Assembly (NCBI GenBank): GCA_020025775.1
Contig: JAHHRN010000005.1
Coordinates: 122,025-186,024 of the forward strand
Reading direction: 5' to 3'
Origin: Acutalibacter sp.
GTDB taxonomy: Bacteria > Bacillota > Clostridia > Oscillospirales > Acutalibacteraceae
Length of the DNA stretch: 64,000 bases
Both the position numbers and the translations under genes were made by a program. The notes below the pieces were generated by a model, which was not told where the DNA came from, ran no database searches, and saw only the letters and a list, made by a program, of their open reading frames with translations. Positions 52,501 to 60,934 of the stretch are shown piece by piece (positions within the stretch are counted from its first letter, which is position 1; each line of letters begins with the position of its first letter).

Positions 52501-54795
52501 GTGGATCTGTCTACAGTTAAGCCAAGACTGGACATGGATCATGACTGGTATTGTTGTGAAAAGTGTTCTGGCCTTACTCCTTTTTTATTAAATCAAGCTT
52601 GTCCTGTTTGTGGTTCTACAGATATTCATTTGATGTCGGATGAAGACAAAGCATCTCTGGATTATTGGCGTAAGCCGCTTTTTGATGCTTTATCTGGTCA
52701 AAAGATTTTTTCTATGAATACAGCAGAACATACAGCTCAAATTTCTCACAAAGATCAAAGAAATGATTTGTGGAGTCAAACTGAAAAATATGAGTTGCGC
52801 TTTCAGGATTTATTAGAAGAAAACGAAACGCCTGTGGATATTTTAAGCAGTACAACTACGATGGAAGTTGGTATCGATATAGGATCACTTGTTGCGGTTG
52901 GCTTAAGAAATATTCCTCCAATGAGAGAAAATTATCAACAAAGAGCAGGTCGTGCCGGTAGACGAGGATCCAGTTTATCTACCATAATTACTTTTTGCGA
53001 AAATGGTCCTCATGATACATTGTATTTTAAAAATCCTGTTCCTATGTTCCGAGGAGAACCTAGAACGCCGTGGATTGATATTAACAGTATAAAGCTGTTA
53101 CAAAGACATTTGACGATTATTATTTTTCAGGATTTTCTAAAGGAGCAAGGTACCAGTATTGATGTAATATCAACTATAGAATTTTTTAAAGAACATTTTA
53201 GCCAATTTGAAAAATTTTGTGATGAGTACCACTTGACGGACAAAAATGTTTTGTTACCTGTAGACGCAGACTTGGATTATTCGCAGTTTATTAAGCATCT
53301 TACTGATGACTTGAAAAATCTTGCTGAAAAATGCAAAAAGCATCCGGAATTGTATGAAGCCAAAACATTTGGGACCAAAAATAAAACACTATTAGATGCG
53401 CTATACGAAGAGGGTATTATTCCAACTTATTCATTCCCTAAAAATGTGGTTAGTACATACATTGGTGATAAAGACGGTAAACCTAAATACGAAGTAGATC
53501 GTGGGCTGGATATAGCTATTGGAGAATATGCCCCAGGAAGAGCTATTGTAGTAGATAAAGAAACATACCAAATCGGTGGCTTATATGTTCCCGGAAGTGA
53601 ATATGGCTCTTGGAAGAATCCGGCTACAAAGTATGTGGAAGATGCCAATTATCTGAAAGCTATTCTTAAATGCTCTCATTGTGGATGGTTTGGATTAGCA
53701 TCAGATGAAATCAAAGCTTGTCCGTTTTGTGGTAATGCCGCACTTACTTTTGCCCGACCAATGCTACGTCCTTGGGGCTTTGCACCTAAAAATGCAAAAA
53801 GCACCGAAGAAGCACAGCTGGAAGAGGAATATTCTGCAGTGCAACAACCGTTATATTCCACTTTGCCAGAAGCCGATGAAATGCGACCGGTAAAAAACAC
53901 CAAAAATATCCGTGTAGCATCAAGAACGAATCAGAGAATTATCATGGTTAATAAAGGTGTGTCTGACAGAGGCTTTATGGTGTGCAAAGAGTGCGGAGCA
54001 GCTGTTCCCGGTGACAATGAAGAGGATTTAAACAATGTGGAAAGACCATATGTTTCTAAACTTCCTGTTAGCAAGTGTAAACATCGAGAAGTTTTAAATG
54101 TAGATTTAGGATATGATTTTGTAACGGATATGCTTGTTTTAGAATTTGCGCTGGATTCGAACCAAATCAACGTTTCTCAAGAGAAAAATCCTTGGATATT
54201 TAGAGCAGCTCAATCTTTAGCAGAAGCTTTGCGGTTAGCAGCTTGTAAAATCTTGGATGTTGAATTTACAGAATTGGTGACAGGATATCGCTTGCGAAAA
54301 AATATTGACTGCACTTTTATAGATATCTACATATATGATAGCTTATCGAGTGGCGCAGGATATGCTGTTAGTGTTGCTGATCAATTAGAAGATCTAATAA
54401 CCGAAATTCATAGTATATTAAAATGTACTTGTGATAATGCCTGTTATGAATGTTTAAAACATTATCGCAATCAAAATATACACGGTATGTTAGATAGAAA
54501 TTGTGCTTTGAATTTATTAGAGTGGGGAGAAAAAGGTCATCTGGCTGATGTATTACCTCTTGGAGTACAAAAAAAGCTGATTTTACCACTGTATAATATT
54601 TTAAAGAAGTATAATTGTGAATTAATTTCTGATGGTCAAGCAATTTATGTGAAAAAAGAGAATGTGCAAAAGAAGTTGGTAATATATCCAGCTATGTGGA
54701 AAGAACCGTATCAAGAAGATGTGATATATATAAGTGATGCTTATTTAAAATATGCAAAACCTTATGCGGTAAACAAAATACTTAAAGCATTATAA
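49588..54795 (+). CDS. Giant DUF1998 helicase (DruE/DrmA/MrfA-like)
   Basis: A 1735-residue superfamily 2 helicase. HQINALEAAMDGKDAFVS and GTGSGKTE (about residues 112-119) form the start of the first RecA domain, DEAH is at about 322-325, and LLFSDSRQGAAKLARDMS and TTTMEVGIDIGSL are in the second, with NYQQRAGRAGRRG at about 1117. Several CxxC zinc pairs follow (YCCEKCSG, LKCSHCGWF, FMVCKECGAA). The C-terminus is a DUF1998 domain ending in a cysteine cluster (CTCDNACYECLKHYRNQN, about 1612-1630). This arrangement is shared by DruE of Druantia, DrmA of DISARM and the repair helicase MrfA. Size and operon context favour a Druantia-like defence helicase. All motor motifs appear intact. Confidence 0.88.
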   Translation: MKSGANYVQKQLRTELKNYIESQYLGKSPILLNAVREQLDQEGCLYQKPYIESSPAYQIVNTGFRDAKILPWMKDFFEELAKANIGVYNTPYVHQINALEAAMDGKDAFVSTGTGSGKTECFMWPLVGKLAKEAKTDKASWNQRGVRTIIMYPMNALVSDQLSRLRKMLGDSEHKFVNIFRDFCGSDVRRPQFGMYTGRTPYPGEKPNKSQDSQLKSTLKKLSLPKGKNEYFDKLLKEGKIPAKDDMQTFLNNLENGRHIPNSEDAELITRFEMQQFCPDILITNYSMLEYMLLRPREQHIWDETRAWLNQNSENKILFVIDEAHMYRGSSGGEVALLIRRLFHKLGISRDRVQFILTTASMPENKDEKVRTFAKDLTAATQDNFCYLKGSTEQLQETEKYNIPFSKFENTEAESFENDETCLKALNHFWKDIQNTKAPFDTLESACQWMYTHLIEYKPFFELIHECRGNAVSLGELAEHIFPEEQIEDALDAVSILLAIAPLARNEKGSVLFPARMHMLFKGITGVYACTNPNCPYAHTDGNLTLGEIFLSNGDLSCPHCHSAVYELYNDRRCGALFFKGYILNNNAKMPDIAYLWHYPGQLIDKNMREIHLYIPGKDFSLKKSKRQHSILPCYMDVKSGFINFKDDSLEGQPNIRKLYYCEFSENGRPDLQTFYTCPHCEHQMSQTQLTSFSTKGNQSFYSLIRSQFQLQAPVPGKDKDPKHLPNQGRKVLLFSDSRQGAAKLARDMSNYSSVAAAKQIFVRAIQLMEESKTEYSLDDLYDYFCLEVAKGQIQIFDGDDQQILMSNVSSAEKFYERCKTRKKDYKPRFKISSSPQKMQEYFLRFFAGGYNTLYDSAISWLEPMDDVLEDAIDSLEDEGITTTPEEVLEVFNAWMLYICDKATALGQTISDGVREKVRRKYGSYGITCTTDFPTLIRKGMNLSKEKAETWNRIFKSNFLNNPTSDPNTLYVDLSTVKPRLDMDHDWYCCEKCSGLTPFLLNQACPVCGSTDIHLMSDEDKASLDYWRKPLFDALSGQKIFSMNTAEHTAQISHKDQRNDLWSQTEKYELRFQDLLEENETPVDILSSTTTMEVGIDIGSLVAVGLRNIPPMRENYQQRAGRAGRRGSSLSTIITFCENGPHDTLYFKNPVPMFRGEPRTPWIDINSIKLLQRHLTIIIFQDFLKEQGTSIDVISTIEFFKEHFSQFEKFCDEYHLTDKNVLLPVDADLDYSQFIKHLTDDLKNLAEKCKKHPELYEAKTFGTKNKTLLDALYEEGIIPTYSFPKNVVSTYIGDKDGKPKYEVDRGLDIAIGEYAPGRAIVVDKETYQIGGLYVPGSEYGSWKNPATKYVEDANYLKAILKCSHCGWFGLASDEIKACPFCGNAALTFARPMLRPWGFAPKNAKSTEEAQLEEEYSAVQQPLYSTLPEADEMRPVKNTKNIRVASRTNQRIIMVNKGVSDRGFMVCKECGAAVPGDNEEDLNNVERPYVSKLPVSKCKHREVLNVDLGYDFVTDMLVLEFALDSNQINVSQEKNPWIFRAAQSLAEALRLAACKILDVEFTELVTGYRLRKNIDCTFIDIYIYDSLSSGAGYAVSVADQLEDLITEIHSILKCTCDNACYECLKHYRNQNIHGMLDRNCALNLLEWGEKGHLADVLPLGVQKKLILPLYNILKKYNCELISDGQAIYVKKENVQKKLVIYPAMWKEPYQEDVIYISDAYLKYAKPYAVNKILKAL

Positions 54796-54798
54796 AAT

Positions 54799-54838
54799 AA
54801 AGCCGATATTTTCATGCTACATGAAAATATCGGCTTTT
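54799..54838. terminator. Bidirectional terminator
   Basis: Long perfect stem AAAGCCGATATTTTCATG / CATGAAAATATCGGCTTT with T run, between the helicase operon and the convergent RHH gene. Confidence 0.9.
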
Positions 54839-54854
54839 GATTTTGATTCAGATA

Positions 54855-55019
54855 TTATTTGATTTCAATAGAACCGTGCTTTTCTTCATATGCTTCGATA
54901 GCATCACGAATCAGTACAAGAATTTCACTATTTGCACTACGACCTTCATAGTCTGCGACAACATGCAATTTGTTTAACATTTCTTCATCAATACGAATGG
55001 ATAAACTTTTAATAGCCAT
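54855..55019 (-). CDS. Ribbon-helix-helix DNA-binding protein
   Basis: A 54-residue protein starting MAIKSLSIRIDEEMLNKLHV, with YEGRSANSEILVLIRDAIE following: a beta strand and two helices of the Arc/CopG/ParD type. AGGAGTGA lies at the right distance from the ATG. It lies 37 bases upstream of direct repeats that may be its own operator. It is divergent from the SLOG gene. It may be a lone regulator or an antitoxin whose toxin is absent or is the divergent neighbour; no toxin-like gene overlaps it. Confidence 0.8.
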   Translation of the reverse strand: MAIKSLSIRIDEEMLNKLHVVADYEGRSANSEILVLIRDAIEAYEEKHGSIEIK

Positions 55020-55031
55020 AGTCTCACTCCT

Positions 55032-55078
55032 AAATGCATTTATTACGCATTTATTTTATATCTATACTGTGCTATAAT
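55032..55078. promoter_or_regulatory. Intergenic operator repeats and extended -10 promoter
   Basis: GCATTTATT is repeated at 55036-55044 and 55047-55055 (one helical turn apart), as expected for RHH operators. TGCTATAAT (55070-55078) on the plus strand is an extended -10 for the SLOG gene. Confidence 0.5.
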
Positions 55079-55129
55079 GGCTAGAATAAACACAAAACAT
55101 ATCTAAAATGAGCCTACAAGGAGAAAAGT

Positions 55130-55465
55130 ATGAAAATCGCAGTTATTGGTTCTCGAAATTTAACGGTACAACATTTAGAATCTTATTTGCCAGAGGGGAT
55201 AACGGAACTTGTATCCGGTGGAGCCAGAGGGATAGACAGCTGTGCGAGGGAATATGCACGTCAAAAGGGGATGAAGTTGACAGAATTCTTTCCGAATTAT
55301 TCTGCCTACGGTCGCAGCGCACCGATTGTCCGGAACGATTTGATTATAGATTATGCTGATGAGGTGATTGCTTTTTGGGATGGAAAGTCCCACGGGACAA
55401 AGTATGTCATCGAACAATGCAAACGAAAACATAAGAAAGTGACAGTATATTTAAAGAATTCTTGA
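55130..55465 (+). CDS. SLOG-fold protein (DUF2493-like)
   Basis: A 111-residue protein with IAVIGSRNL near the start, ELVSGGARGIDSCAREYA in the middle and DEVIAFWDGKSHGTKYVI near the end: the nucleotide-binding fold of the SLOG/DprA/LOG group. AAGGAGAAAAG precedes the ATG. Such proteins bind or process nucleotide-like ligands, and some act as sensors in defence systems. It is divergent from the RHH gene. Confidence 0.85.
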   Translation: MKIAVIGSRNLTVQHLESYLPEGITELVSGGARGIDSCAREYARQKGMKLTEFFPNYSAYGRSAPIVRNDLIIDYADEVIAFWDGKSHGTKYVIEQCKRKHKKVTVYLKNS

Positions 55466-55569
55466 TTTTAAGTTTTATAGTCATCTTCTTTATATTTTAC
55501 AACGCTTGAGGTTTTTCTGATTTTGATATAATATAGAAGGATGAAATCGTGTATAGAAGGTGAAAACAG

Positions 55570-56745
55570 ATGCCGTATGAAAATAATCATTATGTTCCGC
55601 AGTTGGTTTTACGGCGATTCAGTGAAAGACCGTGTGTTTATAATATTCAAACAGGAAAATATAAAAAAGCAGGAAAGACACAACATATTTTCGCCGATAA
55701 AAATATTTACACAACGGAAATAGAAAAGAGATTGGGACAGGAAATTGAAACGCCGTTTGCCGATATTTTGACGAAGAAAATCTTAAAGGTTCCGGTGGGC
55801 GGCGAATTAACGCTGACAAGAAAAGAACTGAAAATCATCCGGAAATTTTTGCTCGCAGAGCAAATGCGCATCGAATCTGTGCCTGAAGATATTGAGAAGA
55901 TCAAAAATTTGAAGCAAAATAACTCCCAATTATTTAAGGAGATTTATCCGTATCCGGAGAAAACAATTCCCGGAGAAACCATAGAGGAATATTGGCTTCG
56001 GTGTCTGCAAGTGCTGATTGAGTGTAAGGATTTAGAACATATTGGGGAACACGAGCTCTGCACAAGTTATCTTTACTACTGGGCACAGATTTATAAGAAC
56101 GGCTATCTCGCAATATGGGATTCTTCAAAGGACGGTACGGAGTTTTTAATATCGGATATTGGTATGACATCAGAACGAGAGGAAAGTGTTCTTAAGTTAG
56201 GGTTTCAAATGGAGAAAAAAGAATGCCTGCGAAAGCTTGCAGAGAAAAATAAAGAAAATACTTATGGTCCAATTTATGCTGATCTTTATCACAAACAATT
56301 TCAGTTCCATGAGAATTTTTATATGTTTTCTATTTCAAAAACCAGAATGCTTGCTATTCTCAATCCGTTTTTCAGACTCTATTCTAAACGAGAGCATCTG
56401 GAAACCCCCACGATATGGCCGAGTAAACTGCAAGATAAAAAGCTCTTTGAAAAGAACAAGTCACCGAAATTACAAGTCGCATTCGGAAAACCGATGTATC
56501 AAAATAGCGATAAATTTACCTATACAGTGTATTCCATGCGGCATGAGGATATCTTGTGGGTTAATGCATATATGCTCGATCGGATTGAAAAACTGGTAGG
56601 CTTTTCATCTTTGGAAGGCGTAAAAGAAAGTATCGAGTTTTATATCAACTACTATAAAGATTACGGTATGCCGGCACCGAATAATTATGAGCCGCTTTTG
56701 AAAATTATTGAAAAACAGGAAAAAAGACAAACGAAAAATCAATAA
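55570..56745 (+). CDS. DUF4238 protein
   Basis: A 391-residue protein starting with NHYVPQLVLRRFSE, the signature of the DUF4238 family, followed by Lys/Glu-rich helical sequence and a C-terminal part with FYMFSISKTRMLAILNPFFRL. AAGGTG lies in front of the ATG at 55570 and a GATATAAT box stands about 40 bases upstream. The family's function is unknown; members are often found alone in accessory regions and defence islands. A terminator-like hairpin follows. Confidence 0.82.
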   Translation: MPYENNHYVPQLVLRRFSERPCVYNIQTGKYKKAGKTQHIFADKNIYTTEIEKRLGQEIETPFADILTKKILKVPVGGELTLTRKELKIIRKFLLAEQMRIESVPEDIEKIKNLKQNNSQLFKEIYPYPEKTIPGETIEEYWLRCLQVLIECKDLEHIGEHELCTSYLYYWAQIYKNGYLAIWDSSKDGTEFLISDIGMTSEREESVLKLGFQMEKKECLRKLAEKNKENTYGPIYADLYHKQFQFHENFYMFSISKTRMLAILNPFFRLYSKREHLETPTIWPSKLQDKKLFEKNKSPKLQVAFGKPMYQNSDKFTYTVYSMRHEDILWVNAYMLDRIEKLVGFSSLEGVKESIEFYINYYKDYGMPAPNNYEPLLKIIEKQEKRQTKNQ

Positions 56746-56748
56746 ATA

Positions 56749-56799
56749 AAAAAACATCTGTAAGACCGATAAAGAAGGTCATTACGGGTGTTTGTTTTT
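56749..56799 (+). terminator. Terminator after the DUF4238 gene
   Basis: Imperfect hairpin (AAACATCTGTAAGACC / GGTCATTACGGGTGTTT) followed by T runs. Its right arm resembles the terminators at 27742 and 57491. Confidence 0.65.
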
Positions 56800-56875
56800 A
56801 TATAGGTACATTGAAGTCTCAGCCAGGAAGCTAAGAACCACTTTTTCGGCGTATCTATAAGACACAGTATATGGA

Positions 56876-56904
56876 TTGACAAGAAAGGTTATTTGTTCTA
56901 ATAT
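56876..56904 (+). promoter_or_regulatory. Promoter of the first tandem membrane-protein gene
   Basis: TTGACA (56876-56881), 17 bases, TAATAT (56899-56904). The same layout is duplicated before the second copy. Confidence 0.65.
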
Positions 56905-56940
56905 AACTTTATAACCTATAAACCAGTTGGGAGTATTACC

Positions 56941-57471
56941 ATGCCAAAACCAAAGCAACAAGTGCAAAGTCAAAATCCGCCAACCTATTATCTTTTTTTA
57001 ATATTGCTTATTGTCGGCGCAGGAGTGTTTATTTATCTGCTGTTTAGTTGGGCAACGGGTAACAAATTGGAAACGGCTACCATCGACGAAGTGCGCCAGG
57101 TTATAACAGAATACGGCTATGAGAAACAAGAATATAGCGAAGCACCTGTAGACGAAGCTGGGGAAAGCTATAGCTATATGTTATTCACCAAAGGCGATAC
57201 GGAATTGAAGTTTTTGACGGCACATGAAGATGACAATTTGAAGTTAAGTTTCTTCAATATTCTGCATAAGAAAATTCCTGTGTCTTCAGACTATGTAAAG
57301 CAAAGAATAAATCGTCGAGCAAATTTTCAGCAGGTAGAAATCAGATACAACGGAACATTGTTTTATATAATGCAAATTGACAACACAGCGTTGTATATAG
57401 AGAGTCCGGAGGAAAACGAAGACGAGATTTATTCGATTACCCGAGAGCTTGGATATGTTCCAGAATTTTAA
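56941..57471 (+). CDS. One-helix membrane protein, tandem copy 1
   Basis: A 176-residue protein with a short cytosolic start (MPKPKQQVQSQNPP), a membrane helix (residues about 18-38) and an outer domain. The end reads LYIESPEENEDEIYSIT followed by RELGYVPEF. Function unknown. The ATG is preceded by TTGGGAG. The next gene is a diverged duplicate including its promoter, so a tandem duplication occurred here. Confidence 0.75.
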   Translation: MPKPKQQVQSQNPPTYYLFLILLIVGAGVFIYLLFSWATGNKLETATIDEVRQVITEYGYEKQEYSEAPVDEAGESYSYMLFTKGDTELKFLTAHEDDNLKLSFFNILHKKIPVSSDYVKQRINRRANFQQVEIRYNGTLFYIMQIDNTALYIESPEENEDEIYSITRELGYVPEF

Positions 57472-57490
57472 AAACAGAAGGAAAAAATCA

Positions 57491-57535
57491 AAAACGCCCG
57501 TAATGCCTGTGGATAAAGGCTTTACGGGTGCTTTT
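57491..57535 (+). terminator. Terminator between the tandem copies
   Basis: The hairpin AAAACGCCCGTAATGCC / GGCTTTACGGGTGCTTTT. Confidence 0.8.
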
Positions 57536-57608
57536 ATATGTGCATGGAAACACCCTCCCAAAGACTAAAAAACGTTTTCAGCGGAATGCACAGGAAGCTG
57601 ACAATACA

Positions 57609-57637
57609 TTGAAAAGAAAGGTAATTTGTTATAATAT
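57609..57637 (+). promoter_or_regulatory. Promoter of the second tandem membrane-protein gene
   Basis: TTGAAA (57609-57614), 17 bases, TAATAT (57632-57637); matches the promoter of copy 1 in position and spacer sequence. Confidence 0.65.
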
Positions 57638-57673
57638 AGCTTTGTAGAATTCATTGCAGATGGGAGTTATAGT

Positions 57674-58156
57674 ATGCCGAAATCGAAACAGCAAGTTCAA
57701 AGCCAAAATACACCAATCTATTATCTCTTTTTGCTTTTATTATTGGTTGGCTTTGTTGTTATTGTTTATTTGGCATTCAACTCAATCACAGACGAAATAG
57801 AATTTGCTGATGCTCAAGAAGTACAACAGATTGTATGTCAACATGAGTATGAAAAGCAAGAGCTTACTAATCCGATTACTGCGGAAAACCAGACTATACG
57901 CCTTCTTAGCAGTGATTTATATGTAAAAGGGGATATACGGATTGAATTCTATGTTGCCGAAGATAACAACAGTAGTCGGGCTGTATATCACTATTTTTGT
58001 GATATTTTTAATACGTACCATAATGGTGCGGTGGGGGCTGACCTTACCAATGCACGAGCAAACTTTATGCAACGGCAATATAAAAACGACGGAAAGCTTT
58101 TTTATCTAATGAAAATTAGTGATACAGTTTTATATATAGAAGGTCCGCAGGAGTAA
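57674..58156 (+). CDS. One-helix membrane protein, tandem copy 2, shortened by a premature stop
   Basis: A 160-residue relative of the preceding protein (MPKSKQQVQSQNTP, membrane helix, then outer domain with ANFMQRQYKNDGKLFYLM). It ends at TAA after GPQE. The next codons in the same frame read EKEIFSIAKALDYVPK and then stop at 58207. This matches the C-terminus of copy 1 (DEIYSITRELGYVPEF). The TAA at 58154-58156 is therefore a nonsense change that removes the last 16-17 residues. The protein may still fold. The lost tail overlaps the leader of the next gene. Confidence 0.72.
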   Translation: MPKSKQQVQSQNTPIYYLFLLLLLVGFVVIVYLAFNSITDEIEFADAQEVQQIVCQHEYEKQELTNPITAENQTIRLLSSDLYVKGDIRIEFYVAEDNNSSRAVYHYFCDIFNTYHNGAVGADLTNARANFMQRQYKNDGKLFYLMKISDTVLYIEGPQE

Positions 58157-58220
58157 GAGAAAGAGATATTTTCTATAGCAAAAGCTCTTGATTATGTACC
58201 AAAATAAAGGAGATGTTCAA

Positions 58221-58628
58221 ATGACGGCAAGACAAAAAGCGGTTTTTACAGTGATGTATTTTATTATCATGGCAATTCTGACTTTTCCTTGTACACATTT
58301 TATATTGGAAAAGCTTTACGTAGCCGGTGGTACAACACTAGAGGAAGCAAAACGGAAAGCACGGGAGCTCAATGCACAGCACCAAAATACACAAATGTAT
58401 TTTAAATCCTGGCTTTTGCAAAATGCACCGGATAAATCAAAAGTAGAGAATTTATATAGGCTGTACAGCTTGAGCCGGCTACCAGCTGCATTCTTTTGTA
58501 TGTTTGCTATTATGGGCTTGTTTACTCATATATTTGATACCTTTTTACATATCGGTATGATTCTTGTGCCAATTTACCTTTTGGTACTTGCCATTGTTGG
58601 CAAGGTACAGAAGAACAAGGAAGAATAA
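58221..58628 (+). CDS. Small membrane protein, unknown
   Basis: About 135 residues with an N-terminal helix (AVFTVMYFIIMAILTFP), a charged middle, and two more hydrophobic stretches at the end. I choose the ATG at 58221 (MTARQKAVF), preceded by AAAGGAG; an earlier ATG at 58188 lies in the tail of the previous gene. Family not recognised. Confidence 0.7.
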   Translation: MTARQKAVFTVMYFIIMAILTFPCTHFILEKLYVAGGTTLEEAKRKARELNAQHQNTQMYFKSWLLQNAPDKSKVENLYRLYSLSRLPAAFFCMFAIMGLFTHIFDTFLHIGMILVPIYLLVLAIVGKVQKNKEE

Positions 58629-58685
58629 AGTAAGCCTTATCGGAGTACCGATAGAGCGACTGCTTATAAGAGAAAGAAAGATTTT

Positions 58686-59494
58686 ATGCTGGATGTTGTT
58701 TTTAGTGAAAGCTTCGCTGGTACTTTAAAATATGCGAGTCCTATAGAAGAATTTGGCCTTCATACAGCAGGGATTTATACCTTTGCTTTGGGGCTCAGTA
58801 TGGGAAATATAGAAAGAAATGATTTTTGGAAGAAACGAGAAACGGTCTTGCAAGCTTTTTTTTATATCCGCTGGAAAGGATTTCGCTTTCTTCTGTACAA
58901 GAAAAGCTGAAAGAACTAAAAAATCACATGGAAAACAGGGAACCGATTCGCATTTGGTTTAGCGATCAACCGGATGAACTTTGTGGCTTTTATTGCTTGT
59001 GTTCTGAAATTCGTAAACTGAATGCTCCGATATGTGCTGTGAAGCTCCCGAAATTGGTAGAAACTTCAAACGGGGCGACAGAGTATGCAGAATGGGGAGA
59101 CGTTTGTCTGGAAGAACTCCATAGTTTTTTACAGTATCAAAAAGCATTGTCTGCTAAATTTATTTCTGTATTTGCTATGAAATGGAGTATGCTCCAAGAG
59201 GAGAATGTACCTTTGCGAGTCTATTTGAATGGCAGATTACAAAGTGCACCAGAAAGCTTTTATGATGTCTGGATTCAAAAGGAAATAGACAAAACGGAAG
59301 GCGAATTCGTAGAGGCAATGCTCATCGGACAGATCCTTGGGCGTAATGCGCTGCATATCAGCGATGAATGGATAGCTGCAAGAATCGACCACATGATTGA
59401 AAATAAAAAACTACTGGTTGTGGAACCTGCGAAAGAAGATGAATTGCTGTACAGACGTACGCTTAAAAGAGCTATGTGTCCAATTGCGGACTGA
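58686..59494 (+). pseudogene. DUF1835-like gene, frameshifted at an eight-T run
   Basis: Two overlapping frames make one protein. The first (from 58686) reads MLDVVFSESFAGTLKYA through YTFALGLSMGNIERNDFWKKR, the usual start of DUF1835 proteins. The second, in another phase, continues FFLYPLERISLSSVQEKLKEL and then IRIWFSDQPDELCGFYCL to DEWIAARIDHMIENKKLLVV, the rest of the family fold. The change of frame falls at eight T at 58856-58863. It may be a simple mutation, a phase-variable tract, or a site of slippage or minus-one frameshifting. Without correction the first frame stops at 58910. Confidence 0.75.
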
Positions 59495-59929
59495 AAATGC
59501 CCCTCAAAAACGTCCTATTTGCCCTAACCAATGTTCATCCATCTTTTTAGTTTTAATTCTTTTTGTATGCTCCGTATCACACAAGATGGTCAAATAAAAT
59601 CGACGAACGCTATACAATATTTAGAGAAAAATTGGCTTCATAGAGCACAGCATTTTTAAGGATTATGGATTAGTTCTTGTTGAGAAAAGTAATATTATAA
59701 AAAAAGCAGCCTCAAAGCGTTAGCTTTGGGGCTGCTTTTTTACAAACCTTGTATTGTACTTCTCTTAAAATTTGTGGATGGAAATTTACTGGTGTTCCAT
59801 GTACGCATAACGATTTATTTTTGCTACATGGTGGAAATGTATTTTATGGCATGTACAAGCATTATAATCGTTTGTTTTGTTGGTTAATTCTTTTCAGAGC
59901 AATGCCTTCTAATATTGAGACTTTTCACT
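59495..59929. other. Region without a supported gene
   Basis: A short frame at 59567-59659 (MLRITQDGQIKSTNAIQYL and 11 more residues) reads like the C-terminal end of a lost gene but has no ribosome site. The terminator AAAAAGCAGCC / GGCTGCTTTTT lies at 59699-59741. The last 190 bases show nothing. Confidence 0.4.
59699..59741. terminator. Terminator
   Basis: The hairpin AAAAAAGCAGCCTCAAAGC / GCTTTGGGGCTGCTTTTTT, T runs on both strands. Confidence 0.85.
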
Positions 59930-60934
59930 TTAGTCAATATTACCTTCAATGAGTTCCTTGAGGTCCTTCAGACCTTTATCAAGCTTTTTCTTTTCTCTTT
60001 CAGGTATTTCTTTAAGGAACATCTTCTTCATTTCTTCGGTATTGATATACACTTTGTATGCACCAGCTGGAATGTCCATCACGGCTTGTTCAGTTTTTAT
60101 TGCTTCTCGAGCGGCAATTTCATTAATAATTTGTTTCATGTATTTAGAAAGATTGCTACGAGCGGAATAATCAGCCGGTGCGTAAAAGTTTATTCGCCCA
60201 TCATTGAACAGTTGATATACTCTTTTTCGATTGTTCTTTTCTGGATCAAATACTCCAATAGCATAGCCGCCTTTGCTTTTTACTAATCGCATACAAGGAA
60301 TATCTGTGGCACTGTCTCCTACATATACAATGTTTTCATAAGGAATATAGAGCTGAGCATTCGAAAAACTATCATTTACGCGTTCGTCATATTCTTCAAA
60401 AATTCCTTTGGCAATACGAAATATGTATTGTGTTTTATTTGTATAGTTAACTGCTTGCGCCGGCCATTCAGCTACATCATCAGCATCATATAAATACGAC
60501 GAAGCGTAAATTCTTTTGAATTCATGGGCAATCGAAGTGCCTTCCAGTAATTCTTTGAGCCCGGAAGAAATAATATAGTGTTGAATTTCAATGCCGTGTT
60601 GATCTCCGTATTTATTTATACGTTCAAACCAACCTTGAACGCCTTTATAAAGCTTAATGTTTTTTCCGACAGCATGAAAGTATTCTCGATTTAGCTTTTT
60701 TCGTTTGGCTTTCGACTCAACAACAAGTTTTTGCATCCAAGCTAGATTTTTATCCATTAAGTTTTGAACCGCTAGATCATTTGATTCTTTCCAAAAAGTA
60801 GTATTATCCATTCCTAAAGAAGGGATGAGTGTAAATGTTTGCATATCATCAGGGGAAAGAGTTTTGTCAAAATCATAGCAGATTGCCATTCTCGGCTTCT
60901 TAGACCGAATTTGTTCAATTTCTGTGTCGTACAT
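59930..60934 (-). CDS. HAD-superfamily phosphatase-like hydrolase
   Basis: A 334-residue protein with ICYDFDKTLSPDD (nucleophile Asp21, Asp23), IISSGLKELLEG (motif II serine) and VYVGDSATDIPCM (motif IV, Asp pair): a complete HAD active site. A long helical cap lies between the first two. It should hydrolyse a phosphate ester; the substrate is unknown. AAAGGAG lies nine bases before the ATG. It is a single-gene unit near the probable Kiwa pair. Confidence 0.88.
   Translation of the reverse strand: MYDTEIEQIRSKKPRMAICYDFDKTLSPDDMQTFTLIPSLGMDNTTFWKESNDLAVQNLMDKNLAWMQKLVVESKAKRKKLNREYFHAVGKNIKLYKGVQGWFERINKYGDQHGIEIQHYIISSGLKELLEGTSIAHEFKRIYASSYLYDADDVAEWPAQAVNYTNKTQYIFRIAKGIFEEYDERVNDSFSNAQLYIPYENIVYVGDSATDIPCMRLVKSKGGYAIGVFDPEKNNRKRVYQLFNDGRINFYAPADYSARSNLSKYMKQIINEIAAREAIKTEQAVMDIPAGAYKVYINTEEMKKMFLKEIPEREKKKLDKGLKDLKELIEGNID

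Noticed and set aside
24186..58207. Recoding of TAA as a sense codon, suggested by in-frame TAA in two accessory genes
   Set aside because: Core genes such as polC end on TAA, and many other intact genes here use TAA as their stop, so the standard code applies; isolated nonsense mutations are simpler.
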